7,673 nucleotides of DNA, from NCBI GenBank assembly GCA_003670425.1, contig QWRL01000110.1, positions 1 through 7,673 of the forward strand. The letters run 5' to 3'. Origin of the DNA: Chloroflexota bacterium (lineage in GTDB: Bacteria > Chloroflexota > Anaerolineae > Anaerolineales > UBA11657). Each line of letters opens with the position of its first letter. Within the stretch, counting starts at the first letter, position 1. The position numbers and the translations under genes were made by a program. Shown piece after piece: positions 1 to 6,852 of this stretch. The notes beneath the pieces are model-generated. The model did not search any database and was not told where the DNA came from. It saw nothing but the letters and a program-made list of their open reading frames with translations.

Positions 1-2
1 CG

Positions 3-62
3 CCCACGACCTCAAGAATCGGCGACCTGACAATTGCTGATGAGTATGGCATGACGATTTAA
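3..62 (+). other. Possible C-terminal tail of a plus-strand gene entering from the left edge
   Basis: One plus-strand frame is open from base 3 to a TAA at 60-62 and would encode 19 residues ending in DLTIADEYGMTI. If real, it is the end of a gene that converges on the ROK kinase, whose stop lies 31 bases away. I do not recognise the peptide. A run of 19 open codons arises often by chance. The opposite strand offers a rival reading: an ATG at about 48-50 runs open off the left edge (beginning MPYSSAIV). The two readings cannot be separated without flanking sequence. Confidence 0.2.
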
Positions 63-93
63 CCTGCGTCAAGTATACACCAACTGCGCGGAG

Positions 94-1044
94 TTACGGC
101 TGGTGGCCCGTGCCGACCGCCTTTGCTAGCGCCACCGCTCCCCATAAAGGCGCATCGTCGATCAATTGCGCGGGTGCAATATCGATCGTGATTTCCGGCA
201 GGGCAGTGGCGCGCGCAGCGGCCTGCAGCACCTGCCACCAGCGGCTGCCCGCCTTGGTGACGCCACCGCCCACAACAAAGCGCTGCGGGTTGATGATGTT
301 GGCAGTGTTGCCGATGCCGCGCCCCAGTGCCGTGGCGCTGCGCTCAATCAAGCGGATGGCAACTTCGTCGCCGCGGGTGGCGGCAGCGGCCACCAGCTGG
401 CCGGTAATCTGCCCGGCTTCACCGGCGCAGAGCACCCATAAAGCCGAGCCGCTGGTCATTTGCGTGCGCGCATCGGCGGCCATGTACGGCCCGGAGGCAA
501 GGCGCTCTACGCAGCCGTGCTTGCCGCACAGGCACAGCGGGCCAGCCGGGTCCACTTGCATGTGCCCAATCTCGCCCGCCATGCCGTTGGCGCCGTGCCA
601 CACCCGCCCGTTTGCCACCAGGCCACCGCCAACGCCAGTGCTCACGGTGATGTAAAAGACGCTGCTGCAGTTCTGGCCGGCGCCGTATGTGTACTCGCCA
701 AGCGCGCCAGCATTGGCATCGTTGTCAATCGCGGCGGGTGCGCCCAAGTCGCGTTGCAGCCATTCACCGAGCGGCACCTGCTCCCAGCCGGGCACGTGAT
801 GGGAAAGGATTACCGTGTTGCGCGCAGCATCCACCGGCCCGCCAAAGCTGACACCGATGGCAGCAGCTTGCCGGCCGGCCAGCAGCTTGCGGGCCATTGC
901 CAGCATGCCGGCATAGTCAGCCTGCGCGCTGGCTGGTGCGGGCGCGGGCATTAAGTCCTTCCCAATCCAGCTGTCGCGGTTGTCGGTGACAGCCGCAGCA
1001 AATTTCGTTCCACCAAAATCCAGCGCGAGAATTAGATTTGACAC
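94..1044 (-). CDS. ROK-family sugar kinase (glucokinase-like)
   Basis: This predicted cytoplasmic ATP-dependent sugar kinase of 316 residues has normal length for the ROK family. Visible motifs, numbered from the GTG start, are the N-terminal phosphate loop DFGGTK (9-14), the sugar-binding and catalytic segment IDNDANAG (106-113, likely base Asp109), the second phosphate motif STGVGGGL (135-142), and the ROK signature with GEIGH (157-161) followed by CLCGKHGCVE (171-180). His161, Cys171, Cys173 and Cys178 form the usual structural zinc site. NPQRFVVGGGV (252-262) matches the adenosine-binding region. An intact zinc site and catalytic Asp argue for an active kinase rather than a ROK repressor, and no N-terminal helix-turn-helix is present. 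The frame is open further upstream, but those starts lie inside the Memo gene; the GTG at 1044 places the glycine loop at the usual distance from the N-terminus and lies 31 bases after the Memo stop. No clear Shine-Dalgarno is seen. Glucose is the default guess; fructose, N-acetylmannosamine or another hexose is equally possible. Confidence 0.92.
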   Translation of the reverse strand: MSNLILALDFGGTKFAAAVTDNRDSWIGKDLMPAPAPASAQADYAGMLAMARKLLAGRQAAAIGVSFGGPVDAARNTVILSHHVPGWEQVPLGEWLQRDLGAPAAIDNDANAGALGEYTYGAGQNCSSVFYITVSTGVGGGLVANGRVWHGANGMAGEIGHMQVDPAGPLCLCGKHGCVERLASGPYMAADARTQMTSGSALWVLCAGEAGQITGQLVAAAATRGDEVAIRLIERSATALGRGIGNTANIINPQRFVVGGGVTKAGSRWWQVLQAAARATALPEITIDIAPAQLIDDAPLWGAVALAKAVGTGHQP

Positions 1045-1075
1045 GGGTAGTTGTTTCGATCCAAAAGTTTGGCTG

Positions 1076-2296
1076 CTATACAAAAGTGATGCCACACACG
1101 GACACAACCGATGTGTCTGCGTCATCCGCCGGACAATGTTGATAGGCGAGGCTGCGGCCTTGCGATGCGCCAAGCAGGCGCAAGCCAAGGTAGAGCGGCG
1201 CCACACCACAGATGTTGGTGCGGTCGCCGATGGCTGCCACGCTCGCGAGAAAGCGCTCGGGCTGGCCGGTGCAGGCAGCGGCAAGAATTGCCATGTCAGA
1301 TTTGCGCAGCTTGTCTTTGCCGGCTGGATGCAGTGGTGCACCATCAAAAGCCGGCCCCACATGCGAGAGGTCGCCACTGATTACAACCAGCGTACGCCGG
1401 CTGCGCATCACCGCCTCGCACTGCGCAATAAACGCTTCGAAGCTTTGGTTCGCGGCAATGTCCGCACCACCGCGCACGTATGCACCCAGCGAGCCCACAA
1501 GCACCGGCAGCAGCGCCACCGGCTGGCCGGCGCGCATGTGGTGCAGCCAGTTGGCCACCAGCTCCAGCGAGTGCTCGCCACGATGATGCAGCTCATGGGC
1601 GAATACTGCTGCGGCACCAAGCGTGCTGGTTAATTCATCCACAAGGTCCAAGTCAGTGGGCAGCACGCCAAAGGGCGTCGCATAATTTTGGCGCGTGAGC
1701 GTTAGCTCCGGCTCGCCAAGGCTGTGGTCTGTGCCAATCAGAATCACCAGCTCGGCGTGCTGCGCAGCGGCTGCACCGGCTTTCCACAATGCTGCATAGG
1801 CCTGATGGCCGCGCCCGTAATCAATGTGCGGGCTGAACAGCGCGCGGTAGTCTGCAGTTCCCGGCTCGGCAGCTGCTTGCGCCAGATGCGTGTTAAATAA
1901 TTCGCGCAGCGCTTGCGGTTCCGCGGGGTAGCTGCCACCGGCGCTGCTAAGTGCGCGGGGCGTTAGTGGATGGAAATCTGAAACTGCCTGCGCTTGGGCG
2001 CGCGCCGAGTTTTCATTTTCAAGCAGCAGCGCATTGTCCAGTGCGGCCAGCAATTGTTGCAGCTGTGCGCTGCCCATGCCAAGGTTGAAGCGTGATTTCA
2101 GTTGCGCCGGGAGTTGGGCAACGGTGTGTGTGCCATCCAGCATTTCCAAAATGGGAATCAGCGCATGTGGCAGCACCACACTTTGTTCGCATAATTCCAG
2201 CGGGTCGCGCAGCAGCAGGCCGTTGTGCTCGCGGTCATTAATTGGGCGCCCGCCAATCTGGCGCAGCTTGGGGCGGTCAGCCGGTGCGAATGTCAA
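1076..2296 (-). CDS. amrB: AmmeMemoRadiSam system protein B (Memo-like) with N-terminal extension
   Basis: The protein has 406 residues. The C-terminal ~290 residues (from about SSAGGSYPAE at 117) are a Memo domain, related to class III extradiol dioxygenases and to human MEMO1. Candidate metal ligands are in place: His157 in SPHIDYG, His191 in GTDHS and Cys363 in NICG, corresponding to the His-His-Cys set of MEMO1. ISGDLSH (306-312) is the other conserved segment. The first ~95 residues are an extra segment rich in Leu and Pro (LLLRDP at 27-32, LDGTHTV at 53-59, ending in LLENEN at 91-96), resembling a small PqqD-like or winged-helix fold; that resemblance is inference. The start is TTG at 2296-2294, overlapping the exporter's TGA as TTGA, which suggests translational coupling; no better in-frame start is present. 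The usual partners (AmmeMemoRadiSam protein A and the radical SAM protein) are not in the window. The biochemical role is unsettled: metal-dependent redox chemistry or modification has been proposed for the family. Confidence 0.9.
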   Translation of the reverse strand: MTFAPADRPKLRQIGGRPINDREHNGLLLRDPLELCEQSVVLPHALIPILEMLDGTHTVAQLPAQLKSRFNLGMGSAQLQQLLAALDNALLLENENSARAQAQAVSDFHPLTPRALSSAGGSYPAEPQALRELFNTHLAQAAAEPGTADYRALFSPHIDYGRGHQAYAALWKAGAAAAQHAELVILIGTDHSLGEPELTLTRQNYATPFGVLPTDLDLVDELTSTLGAAAVFAHELHHRGEHSLELVANWLHHMRAGQPVALLPVLVGSLGAYVRGGADIAANQSFEAFIAQCEAVMRSRRTLVVISGDLSHVGPAFDGAPLHPAGKDKLRKSDMAILAAACTGQPERFLASVAAIGDRTNICGVAPLYLGLRLLGASQGRSLAYQHCPADDADTSVVSVCGITFV

Positions 2297-4266
2297 ACTT
2301 CGAGTGCGCTGGCTTCCGCCGCATATTGCAGCGGCCGTTCAAATTGCGTGCGGAAGAGATTGGCGTACAGGCCGTCTTGTGCCAGCAGCGTTGCGTGCTT
2401 GCCCTGTTCCACAAGGCGGCCATGGTCCAGCACCAGAATTAAGTCAGCCGCAAGAATTGTAGACAAGCGGTGCGCAATCACAATGCTTGTGCGCCCCTTG
2501 AACAGCGGCTTGAGCGCCTGTTGAATGAGCGCTTCTGACTGCGAGTCCAGCGAGGATGTCGCTTCATCCAAAATCAATATTGGCGGATCTTTCAAGATCG
2601 CACGTGCAATCGCCACGCGCTGCTTCTCGCCGCCGGAAAGGCGATAGCCGCGCTCGCCGACCACCGTCTCGAGCTGCTCAGGCAGGCTGCGCACAAAGTC
2701 GCCCAGCTGGGCCACTTCGCACGCCGCCCACAGCTCCGCCATTGTCGCATCCGTTTTGGCGTACAACAGGTTTGCGCGCAGCGTGTCATGAAACAAAAAT
2801 GTTTCTTGGGTCACCATGCCAATCGCATTCGCCAGCGTGTCGAGGCGCAAGTCGCGCAGGTCATAGCCGTCAAGGCGGATGCTGCCGGATGTCGGGTCGT
2901 ACAGGCGCGGCACAAGGTAGGTCAGCGTTGTTTTGCCAGCGCCGCTTGGCCCCACAACTGCGGCCAGCTGGCCGGCCTCAATCGCAAAACTGATTTCGTG
3001 CAGCGCATCAGTGCGGTTGGCGATAACGGAGTAATCCGCTGCATCCGGATCAGCGTGGCGCCCATGGCGCTGCTGTGGCTTCAGGCGTGCGCCAATCTCT
3101 GCCGGGTGGCTGCCATTGGCAGCCGCTTGCTGCCCATCCGCAGGCGCCGCTGCCTGGTAGCGAAAACCGACGGCTGCAAACTCCACTCGCCCATGTGGGC
3201 GCGCTAATGCGCGGGCTGCGGGCCGGTCACTGATTTCCACGGGCAGATCCAACACTTCAAACACGCGCTCAAAGCTGACCATCGAGCTGGCGAGGTCCAC
3301 GCGTGCGTTTGCAAGCGATGAGATTGGGCCGTACAGCCCGCCCAAGTATGAGGCGAACGCGACGATGGTGCCGATGGTAAAGGTGCCTTGCAGCACAAGA
3401 TGCCCGCCCACCCAAAACACCAGCGCCGTGCCCACAGCGCTGATAAGGCCCAGCCCCATAAAAAACCAGCGCCCAATGATGGACGAACGCACGCCGATGT
3501 CCGCCACCTGCTGGCTGCGCTTGCGGAATTGCGCAAAGTTTTCGGGCTGGCGCCCAAAGATTTTCATCAAAAGAATGCCGCTGACATTTAGCGTCTCGTT
3601 CATGAGCGCATTCATCTTGGCGTTGATCTCAAAGCCCTGTTGTGTAAGCTCGCGCAGGCGGCCGCCCACGCGGCGCGCCGGCAAAATGAAAAGTGGCAGC
3701 ACCACAACGCTCAACACGGTGAGGCGCCACTCCAGCGTAATCATGATGCCCAGTGTGAGCAGCGCTTGAATCACATTGGTGATGGTGCCCACCAGCGTGC
3801 CCGTAACGGCCCGTTGTGCGCCCACCACATCATTGTTGAGGCGCGCCATGATCTCGCCGGTTTTGGTGTGCGTAAAAAAGCGCAGCGACATGCGCTGCAT
3901 GTGGCCGTAGAGCGACTGGCGCAGTTCGCAAATTAAATCTTCGCCCATGCGCGCGCTGATGTTGCGCTGCCAGACGCCCAGCAGGCCGTTGATGAGCGGC
4001 ACCGCCACCAGCGCCAGCGCCACCAGATTCAGCTGGCCGTAGTCGCGGGTGGGCAGGGTGGTGTCCAGCAGCTGGCGCATCAGCAGCGGCGGCGCCAGCC
4101 CGACAATTGTGGATGCGCCGATCAAGCCCAGCACCACTGCAGTTTGCCAGCGGTACGGGCGCGCATATTCCCAAACGCGCAGCAACAGGGCGCGGTCCAG
4201 CCGCGGAGCGCTCTTCTCATCAGAGCCCATGAAGGCCCACCAGTTTCCATGTCCGGCGTTAAACAT
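2293..4266 (-). CDS. ABC exporter, fused membrane and ATPase domains (MsbA/MdlB-like half-transporter)
   Basis: This predicted inner-membrane type IV ABC exporter of 657 residues functions as a dimer. Residues ~40-320 form the six-helix transmembrane domain, with hydrophobic stretches near 43-63, 80-98, 157-177, 183-197, 268-290 and 298-316. The ATPase domain follows: A-loop Tyr370 (GFRY), Walker A GPSGAGKTT (439-447), Q-loop Gln487, signature LSGGEKQR (543-550), Walker B ILILDEAT (563-570) with catalytic Glu568, D-loop SSLD (571-574) and switch His599. All catalytic residues are intact, so a homodimer with two working sites is plausible, and no second half-transporter is adjacent. Between the A-loop and the next strand (ALHEISF, 421-427) lies an insert of ~45 residues rich in Ala, Gln, Pro and His. 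The start could be ATG 4266 or the internal ATG at 4230 (residue 13); neither has a strong Shine-Dalgarno. It is the first gene of the operon. Substrate cannot be read from sequence; lipids or multidrug export are the usual options. Confidence 0.93.
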   Translation of the reverse strand: MFNAGHGNWWAFMGSDEKSAPRLDRALLLRVWEYARPYRWQTAVVLGLIGASTIVGLAPPLLMRQLLDTTLPTRDYGQLNLVALALVAVPLINGLLGVWQRNISARMGEDLICELRQSLYGHMQRMSLRFFTHTKTGEIMARLNNDVVGAQRAVTGTLVGTITNVIQALLTLGIMITLEWRLTVLSVVVLPLFILPARRVGGRLRELTQQGFEINAKMNALMNETLNVSGILLMKIFGRQPENFAQFRKRSQQVADIGVRSSIIGRWFFMGLGLISAVGTALVFWVGGHLVLQGTFTIGTIVAFASYLGGLYGPISSLANARVDLASSMVSFERVFEVLDLPVEISDRPAARALARPHGRVEFAAVGFRYQAAAPADGQQAAANGSHPAEIGARLKPQQRHGRHADPDAADYSVIANRTDALHEISFAIEAGQLAAVVGPSGAGKTTLTYLVPRLYDPTSGSIRLDGYDLRDLRLDTLANAIGMVTQETFLFHDTLRANLLYAKTDATMAELWAACEVAQLGDFVRSLPEQLETVVGERGYRLSGGEKQRVAIARAILKDPPILILDEATSSLDSQSEALIQQALKPLFKGRTSIVIAHRLSTILAADLILVLDHGRLVEQGKHATLLAQDGLYANLFRTQFERPLQYAAEASALEV

Positions 4267-4282
4267 GCGATTGAACGTGCCT

Positions 4283-4292
4283 GATTATAATC
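4283..4292. promoter_or_regulatory. Palindromic -10-like box shared by two divergent genes
   Basis: GATTATAATC is a perfect 10-base palindrome containing TATAAT on both strands (plus strand 4286-4291). It lies in the 63-base gap between the divergent ABC exporter (ATG 4266) and nitroreductase (ATG 4330). For the nitroreductase it would give a leader of about 30 bases; for the exporter a leader of only about 10 bases, nearly leaderless, or about 46 bases if the internal ATG at 4230 is used. No convincing -35 hexamer lies 16-18 bases upstream on either strand (TTGAAC at 4271-4276 is too close), so activity in either direction is inferred. Confidence 0.45.
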
Positions 4293-4319
4293 CTCAAGTT
4301 GCGGTTTAGTTGCGAATGT

Positions 4320-4323
4320 GGAG
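4320..4323 (+). promoter_or_regulatory. Shine-Dalgarno GGAG deciding the nitroreductase start
   Basis: GGAG followed by a 6-base spacer (CCATTT) precedes ATG 4330. The upstream in-frame GTG at 4318 overlaps this site, so the ATG is the more likely start. It is the clearest Shine-Dalgarno site in the window; most other genes here lack one. Confidence 0.6.
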
Positions 4324-4329
4324 CCATTT

Positions 4330-4995
4330 ATGAATCTAGAGACAGTGGACAAGTTGCTGACAACCACGCGCTCGGTGCGCAGGCGGCTGGACCTGACGCG
4401 CACGGTGGACCCGCGGCTGGTTGCTGAATGCCTTGAGATTGCAGTGCAGGCGCCCACTGGTTCAAACTCGCAGGGCTATCATTTTGTGGTGGTGACCGAT
4501 GCAGCCAAACGCGCTGCGCTGGCGGAGCTGTATCGCAGCGCTTGGGCGGACTATCGCGCAGCAACCACCGGGCAGCCGCCGGTGTGGAACGCGCGTGATC
4601 CGCGCATGGCACGCGCGCGGCTGGTGCGTGACTCAGCCGCCTATCTGGCCGAGAACTTCCACGCTGTGCCGATGTTAATTGTGGCATGCGTGGATGGCCG
4701 GGTGGAGCATGCACCCGCCATGATGCAGGCGTCGCTCTACGGTTCCATTCTGCCAGCGGTGTGGTCGTTGATGCTGGCGCTGCGTGCGCGGGGCGTGGGC
4801 AGCGCGTGGACAACGCTGCACCTTGTGCATGAGGAGCAGGCTGCAAAAATATTGAACATTCCTGCCGGTGTCACACAGGCGGCGCTGCTGCCGGTGGCGT
4901 ACTTTCTTGGTGATGATTTTGCGCCGGCGAGGCGAATGGCTGCGCACGAGCGGACCTATTGGGACTCGTGGGGCGAGTGTAGTGGCGCAGTTTGA
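4330..4995 (+). CDS. Nitroreductase-family FMN oxidoreductase (Rv3368c-like)
   Basis: This soluble flavoprotein of 221 residues reduces a nitro, quinone or enal-type substrate with NAD(P)H; the true substrate is unknown. Motifs are TTRSVRRRLD (12-21), the basic FMN-phosphate segment at the N-terminus; APTGSNSQGYHFVVV (41-55), containing the conserved Ser-Asn-x-Gln of the FMN site; and LPAVWSLMLALRARGVGSAWTT (split as 141-150 and 151-162), the family core helix and glycine turn. LLPVAYFLGDDFAPARR (187-202) is the usual C-terminal strand and arginine-rich tail. The pattern resembles the mycobacterial Rv3368c group as I remember it. The ATG at 4330 is preferred over the in-frame GTG at 4318 because GGAG (4320-4323) sits 6 bases upstream of the ATG and overlaps the GTG. 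It is the first gene rightward from the divergent promoter region. Confidence 0.92.
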   Translation: MNLETVDKLLTTTRSVRRRLDLTRTVDPRLVAECLEIAVQAPTGSNSQGYHFVVVTDAAKRAALAELYRSAWADYRAATTGQPPVWNARDPRMARARLVRDSAAYLAENFHAVPMLIVACVDGRVEHAPAMMQASLYGSILPAVWSLMLALRARGVGSAWTTLHLVHEEQAAKILNIPAGVTQAALLPVAYFLGDDFAPARRMAAHERTYWDSWGECSGAV

Positions 4996-4997
4996 TT

Positions 4998-5060
4998 GCC
5001 CATAGAGGACTGCAACTATTGCGCGGTCTGCGCCAATTCGCGTTGTGCAGGCCTCTGGGC
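4998..5060 (+). other. Long imperfect hairpin between nitroreductase and rhodanese genes
   Basis: The outer arms are 4998-5016 and 5042-5060. Paired blocks are GCCCA with TGGGC, GAGG with CCTC, and CTGCA with TGCAG, separated by a two-base bulge and one mismatch, then AAC with GTT around another small bulge. An inner stem pairs ATT-GCGC (5018-5024) with GCGC-c-AAT (5030-5037) around loop GGTCT. The structure starts 3 bases after the nitroreductase stop codon. No T-run follows on either strand, so it is not a standard intrinsic terminator. It could be an mRNA 3' stabiliser, an attenuator or a dispersed palindromic repeat. The remaining 83 bases up to the rhodanese start show no clear promoter or ribosome site. 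Confidence 0.5.
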
Positions 5061-5143
5061 GAAAATCGGCAGGCTGGTAAACTCTTCACGATGGTAGTTG
5101 GAGACATTGTGCGCCCTGGCACTGTCCCACAAGCACATACATA

Positions 5144-5455
5144 ATGCCTGAGCCAACTGAAATTTCTGTTGCCGAGCTGCGTGAGTTACTTGGGAATTCA
5201 CCGCACACGTTTGTGCTTGATATCCGCGAATTGGAAGAGCTGGCGGGCGGCATGGTGGCGGGTGCAGTGCACATCCCCATGAATGACATTCCCGAGCGGC
5301 TGGCAGAACTGCCGGCTGAAGGCCCGATTGTGGTGTATTGCGAGCACGGCATGCGCAGCCAGATGGTGGCTGAATGGATGGCAGGCCAAGATTTTGCGGA
5401 TGTGCGCAGCCTTACGGGCGGGTTTTCGCGGTGGGGCCCGGGCATGCGCGCCTGA
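5144..5455 (+). CDS. Single-domain rhodanese-like sulfurtransferase
   Basis: This small cytoplasmic rhodanese of 103 residues is typical of the GlpE/PspE-type single-domain group. VLDIRE (24-29) gives the conserved Asp-x-Arg-Glu, HIPMNDIPERL (43-53) follows, and the active-site loop is CEHGMRS (66-72), with Cys66 as the persulfide-carrying residue and the usual Gly-x-Arg-Ser ending. The tail has the family's GGFSRW (92-97). There is no signal peptide, so it acts inside the cell, transferring sulfane sulfur to an unknown acceptor. The ATG at 5144 has no Shine-Dalgarno, but no better in-frame start exists upstream. It precedes the acyl-CoA dehydrogenase by 27 bases and is probably in the same transcript. 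The pairing may be incidental, since rhodaneses occur beside many gene types. Confidence 0.92.
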   Translation: MPEPTEISVAELRELLGNSPHTFVLDIRELEELAGGMVAGAVHIPMNDIPERLAELPAEGPIVVYCEHGMRSQMVAEWMAGQDFADVRSLTGGFSRWGPGMRA

Positions 5456-5482
5456 TTTACCTGAAAGGATTAAACAACAGAC

Positions 5483-6697
5483 ATGGACTTCACTATTTCG
5501 GAAGAGCATCGGCAGGTGCAAAAGATGGTGCGCGATTTTGCGGTGCGTGAAGTGGCACCCATCATCAAAGAGTACGATCGCAAGCAGCAGATGCCGCCGT
5601 TCATCCTGCCGCGCTTGGCAGAGCTGGGGCTGCTGGGCCTTTGCATTCCGGTGAAGTATGGCGGGCAGGGCATGGATTATTTGGCGCTTGGCATTGCGTG
5701 CGAGGAGCTTGATGCGGTGGACACTGCGTTGCGCACTGCGCTATCCGTGCACGTGGGGCTCAACTCGCTGGCGCTGCTGCAGTGGGGCACTGAGGCGCAG
5801 AAGCAGCAGTTTCTGGTGCCGCAGGCGCGCGGCGAGAAGTACGCAATGTATGGACTCACCGAGCCGGCAGCTGGCTCCGATGTTGCTGGAATGCTCAGCA
5901 CCGCACGGCGCGATGGAACGGATTACATTCTCAATGGCGAGAAAATGTGGATCTCACTCGCAACCAAGGCGCATCATATTCTCCCGTTCGCCAAGACAGA
6001 AAGCAAGAGTGAGGATCCGCATGAAGCGATAACGGCTTTTATGGTGGAGACGGATCGGCCGGGTGTTACGGTTGGCGACATTCATGGCAAGCTTGGCGTG
6101 CGCGCGGGCAGCACTGGCTGGGTAAATTGCTCCGGGGTGCGCGTGCCGGAGGGCAATCGCATCGGGCTTGAGGGCGAGGGCTTTCGGATTGCGATGAGCT
6201 GCCTTGATAACGGGCGTTATACGGTGGGTGCCGGCTGTGTCGGTGTAATTCGTGCGTCGCTGGATGCCAGCGTTAAGTACGCCCGCGAGCGCAAGACATT
6301 CGGGCGCGAGATCGGGCGCCACCAGCTGGTGCAGCAGAAGATTGCGACGATGGCGCGCGATTACCAAATCGGCGAGCTGCTGTATCACAAGGTGGCGTGG
6401 ATGAAGAACGGCGGCCAGCGCAACACCCGTGAGACTTCCACGCTGAAGTGGTTTGCGACGGAGGCTGCTTTTGAGGCGGCCAACAATGCCATTCAAGTGC
6501 ATGGCTCTTATGGATACTCGGACGAGTACGATGTGGAGCGCTACATGCGGAATGCGCGCGTGACCACCATCTACGAAGGCACAACCGAGATTCAGCAGTT
6601 GATGCAGGCTGGCATTGCGCTTGGCTATCGCACGGATGGGGAGCTGCGTTGTGAGCTGCCGGCGTTCGACGCGGCGACTTGGCAGGCGGAGCAGTAA
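5483..6697 (+). CDS. Acyl-CoA dehydrogenase
   Basis: This FAD-dependent enzyme of 404 residues introduces a 2,3-double bond into an acyl-CoA and passes electrons to electron-transfer flavoprotein. The length and domain order fit the family: N-terminal helical domain (1-120), middle beta domain starting with YGLTEPAAGSD (123-133), and C-terminal helical domain with RKTFG (270-274), part of the FAD-binding region. The C-terminal IYEGTTEIQ (363-371) carries the expected catalytic base Glu365. DERY-like YDVERYMRNAR (349-359) is the other family signature. Chain-length preference cannot be told from sequence; short-chain, branched or glutaryl-type substrates are all possible. AGGA (5466-5469) lies 13 bases before the ATG, a rather long spacing. 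It follows the rhodanese by 27 bases and is the last gene before a terminator. No electron-transfer flavoprotein or CoA ligase is in the window. Confidence 0.95.
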   Translation: MDFTISEEHRQVQKMVRDFAVREVAPIIKEYDRKQQMPPFILPRLAELGLLGLCIPVKYGGQGMDYLALGIACEELDAVDTALRTALSVHVGLNSLALLQWGTEAQKQQFLVPQARGEKYAMYGLTEPAAGSDVAGMLSTARRDGTDYILNGEKMWISLATKAHHILPFAKTESKSEDPHEAITAFMVETDRPGVTVGDIHGKLGVRAGSTGWVNCSGVRVPEGNRIGLEGEGFRIAMSCLDNGRYTVGAGCVGVIRASLDASVKYARERKTFGREIGRHQLVQQKIATMARDYQIGELLYHKVAWMKNGGQRNTRETSTLKWFATEAAFEAANNAIQVHGSYGYSDEYDVERYMRNARVTTIYEGTTEIQQLMQAGIALGYRTDGELRCELPAFDAATWQAEQ

Positions 6698-6750
6698 GTT
6701 CGCGCAATACTATTCTGGTTGTTGCTCTCCGGTTGTGCAGGAGAATCAGC

Positions 6751-6777
6751 GAGCGCCCAATGGGCGCTCTTTGTTTT
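6751..6777 (+). terminator. Rho-independent terminator after the acyl-CoA dehydrogenase
   Basis: An 8-bp perfect stem (GAGCGCCC at 6751-6758 with GGGCGCTC at 6762-6769) and loop AAT are followed by TTTGTTTT (6770-6777). It lies 54 bases after the acyl-CoA dehydrogenase stop and ends the plus-strand group. On the minus strand the hairpin is not followed by a T-run, so it probably serves mainly the plus strand, although the convergent minus gene ends 76 bases away and shows no terminator of its own. Confidence 0.9.
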
Positions 6778-6852
6778 ATGAGCCAGACTCGGTGCGTGAC
6801 TCAATTCTGTGAGGAGCACATGCTGCTGATATTGCCGATGGCAAAGATGCGC

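Noticed and set aside
35..75. Minus-strand promoter-like pair TTGACG and CATACT with about 18 bases between
   Set aside because: The -10 hexamer matches only 4 of 6 bases, it would point off the window edge, and no confirmed gene lies downstream.
1045..1377. N-terminal extension of the ROK kinase up to an ATG at 1377
   Set aside because: The extra 111 residues lie almost wholly inside the Memo gene and resemble no ROK protein; the GTG at 1044 puts the glycine loop at the normal position.
980..1633. Plus-strand open frame of 217 codons across the ROK/Memo junction, plus other long plus-strand frames at 110-655 and 460-954
   Set aside because: They lie antisense to well-supported genes with intact motifs, and their translations are rich in Arg, His, Ala and Gly with no recognisable domain, as expected of shadow frames in GC-rich DNA.
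397..2975. Recurrent 8-base word CTGGCCGG (397, 673, 1262, 1523, 2968) and its complement near 872
   Set aside because: Most copies encode Gly-Gln in minus-strand genes (for example TGQ or AGQ), so codon preference explains them; spacing is irregular and all are inside genes.
6784..6800. Direct repeat GACTC separated by 7 bases
   Set aside because: Five-base repeats are expected by chance in this length of sequence.
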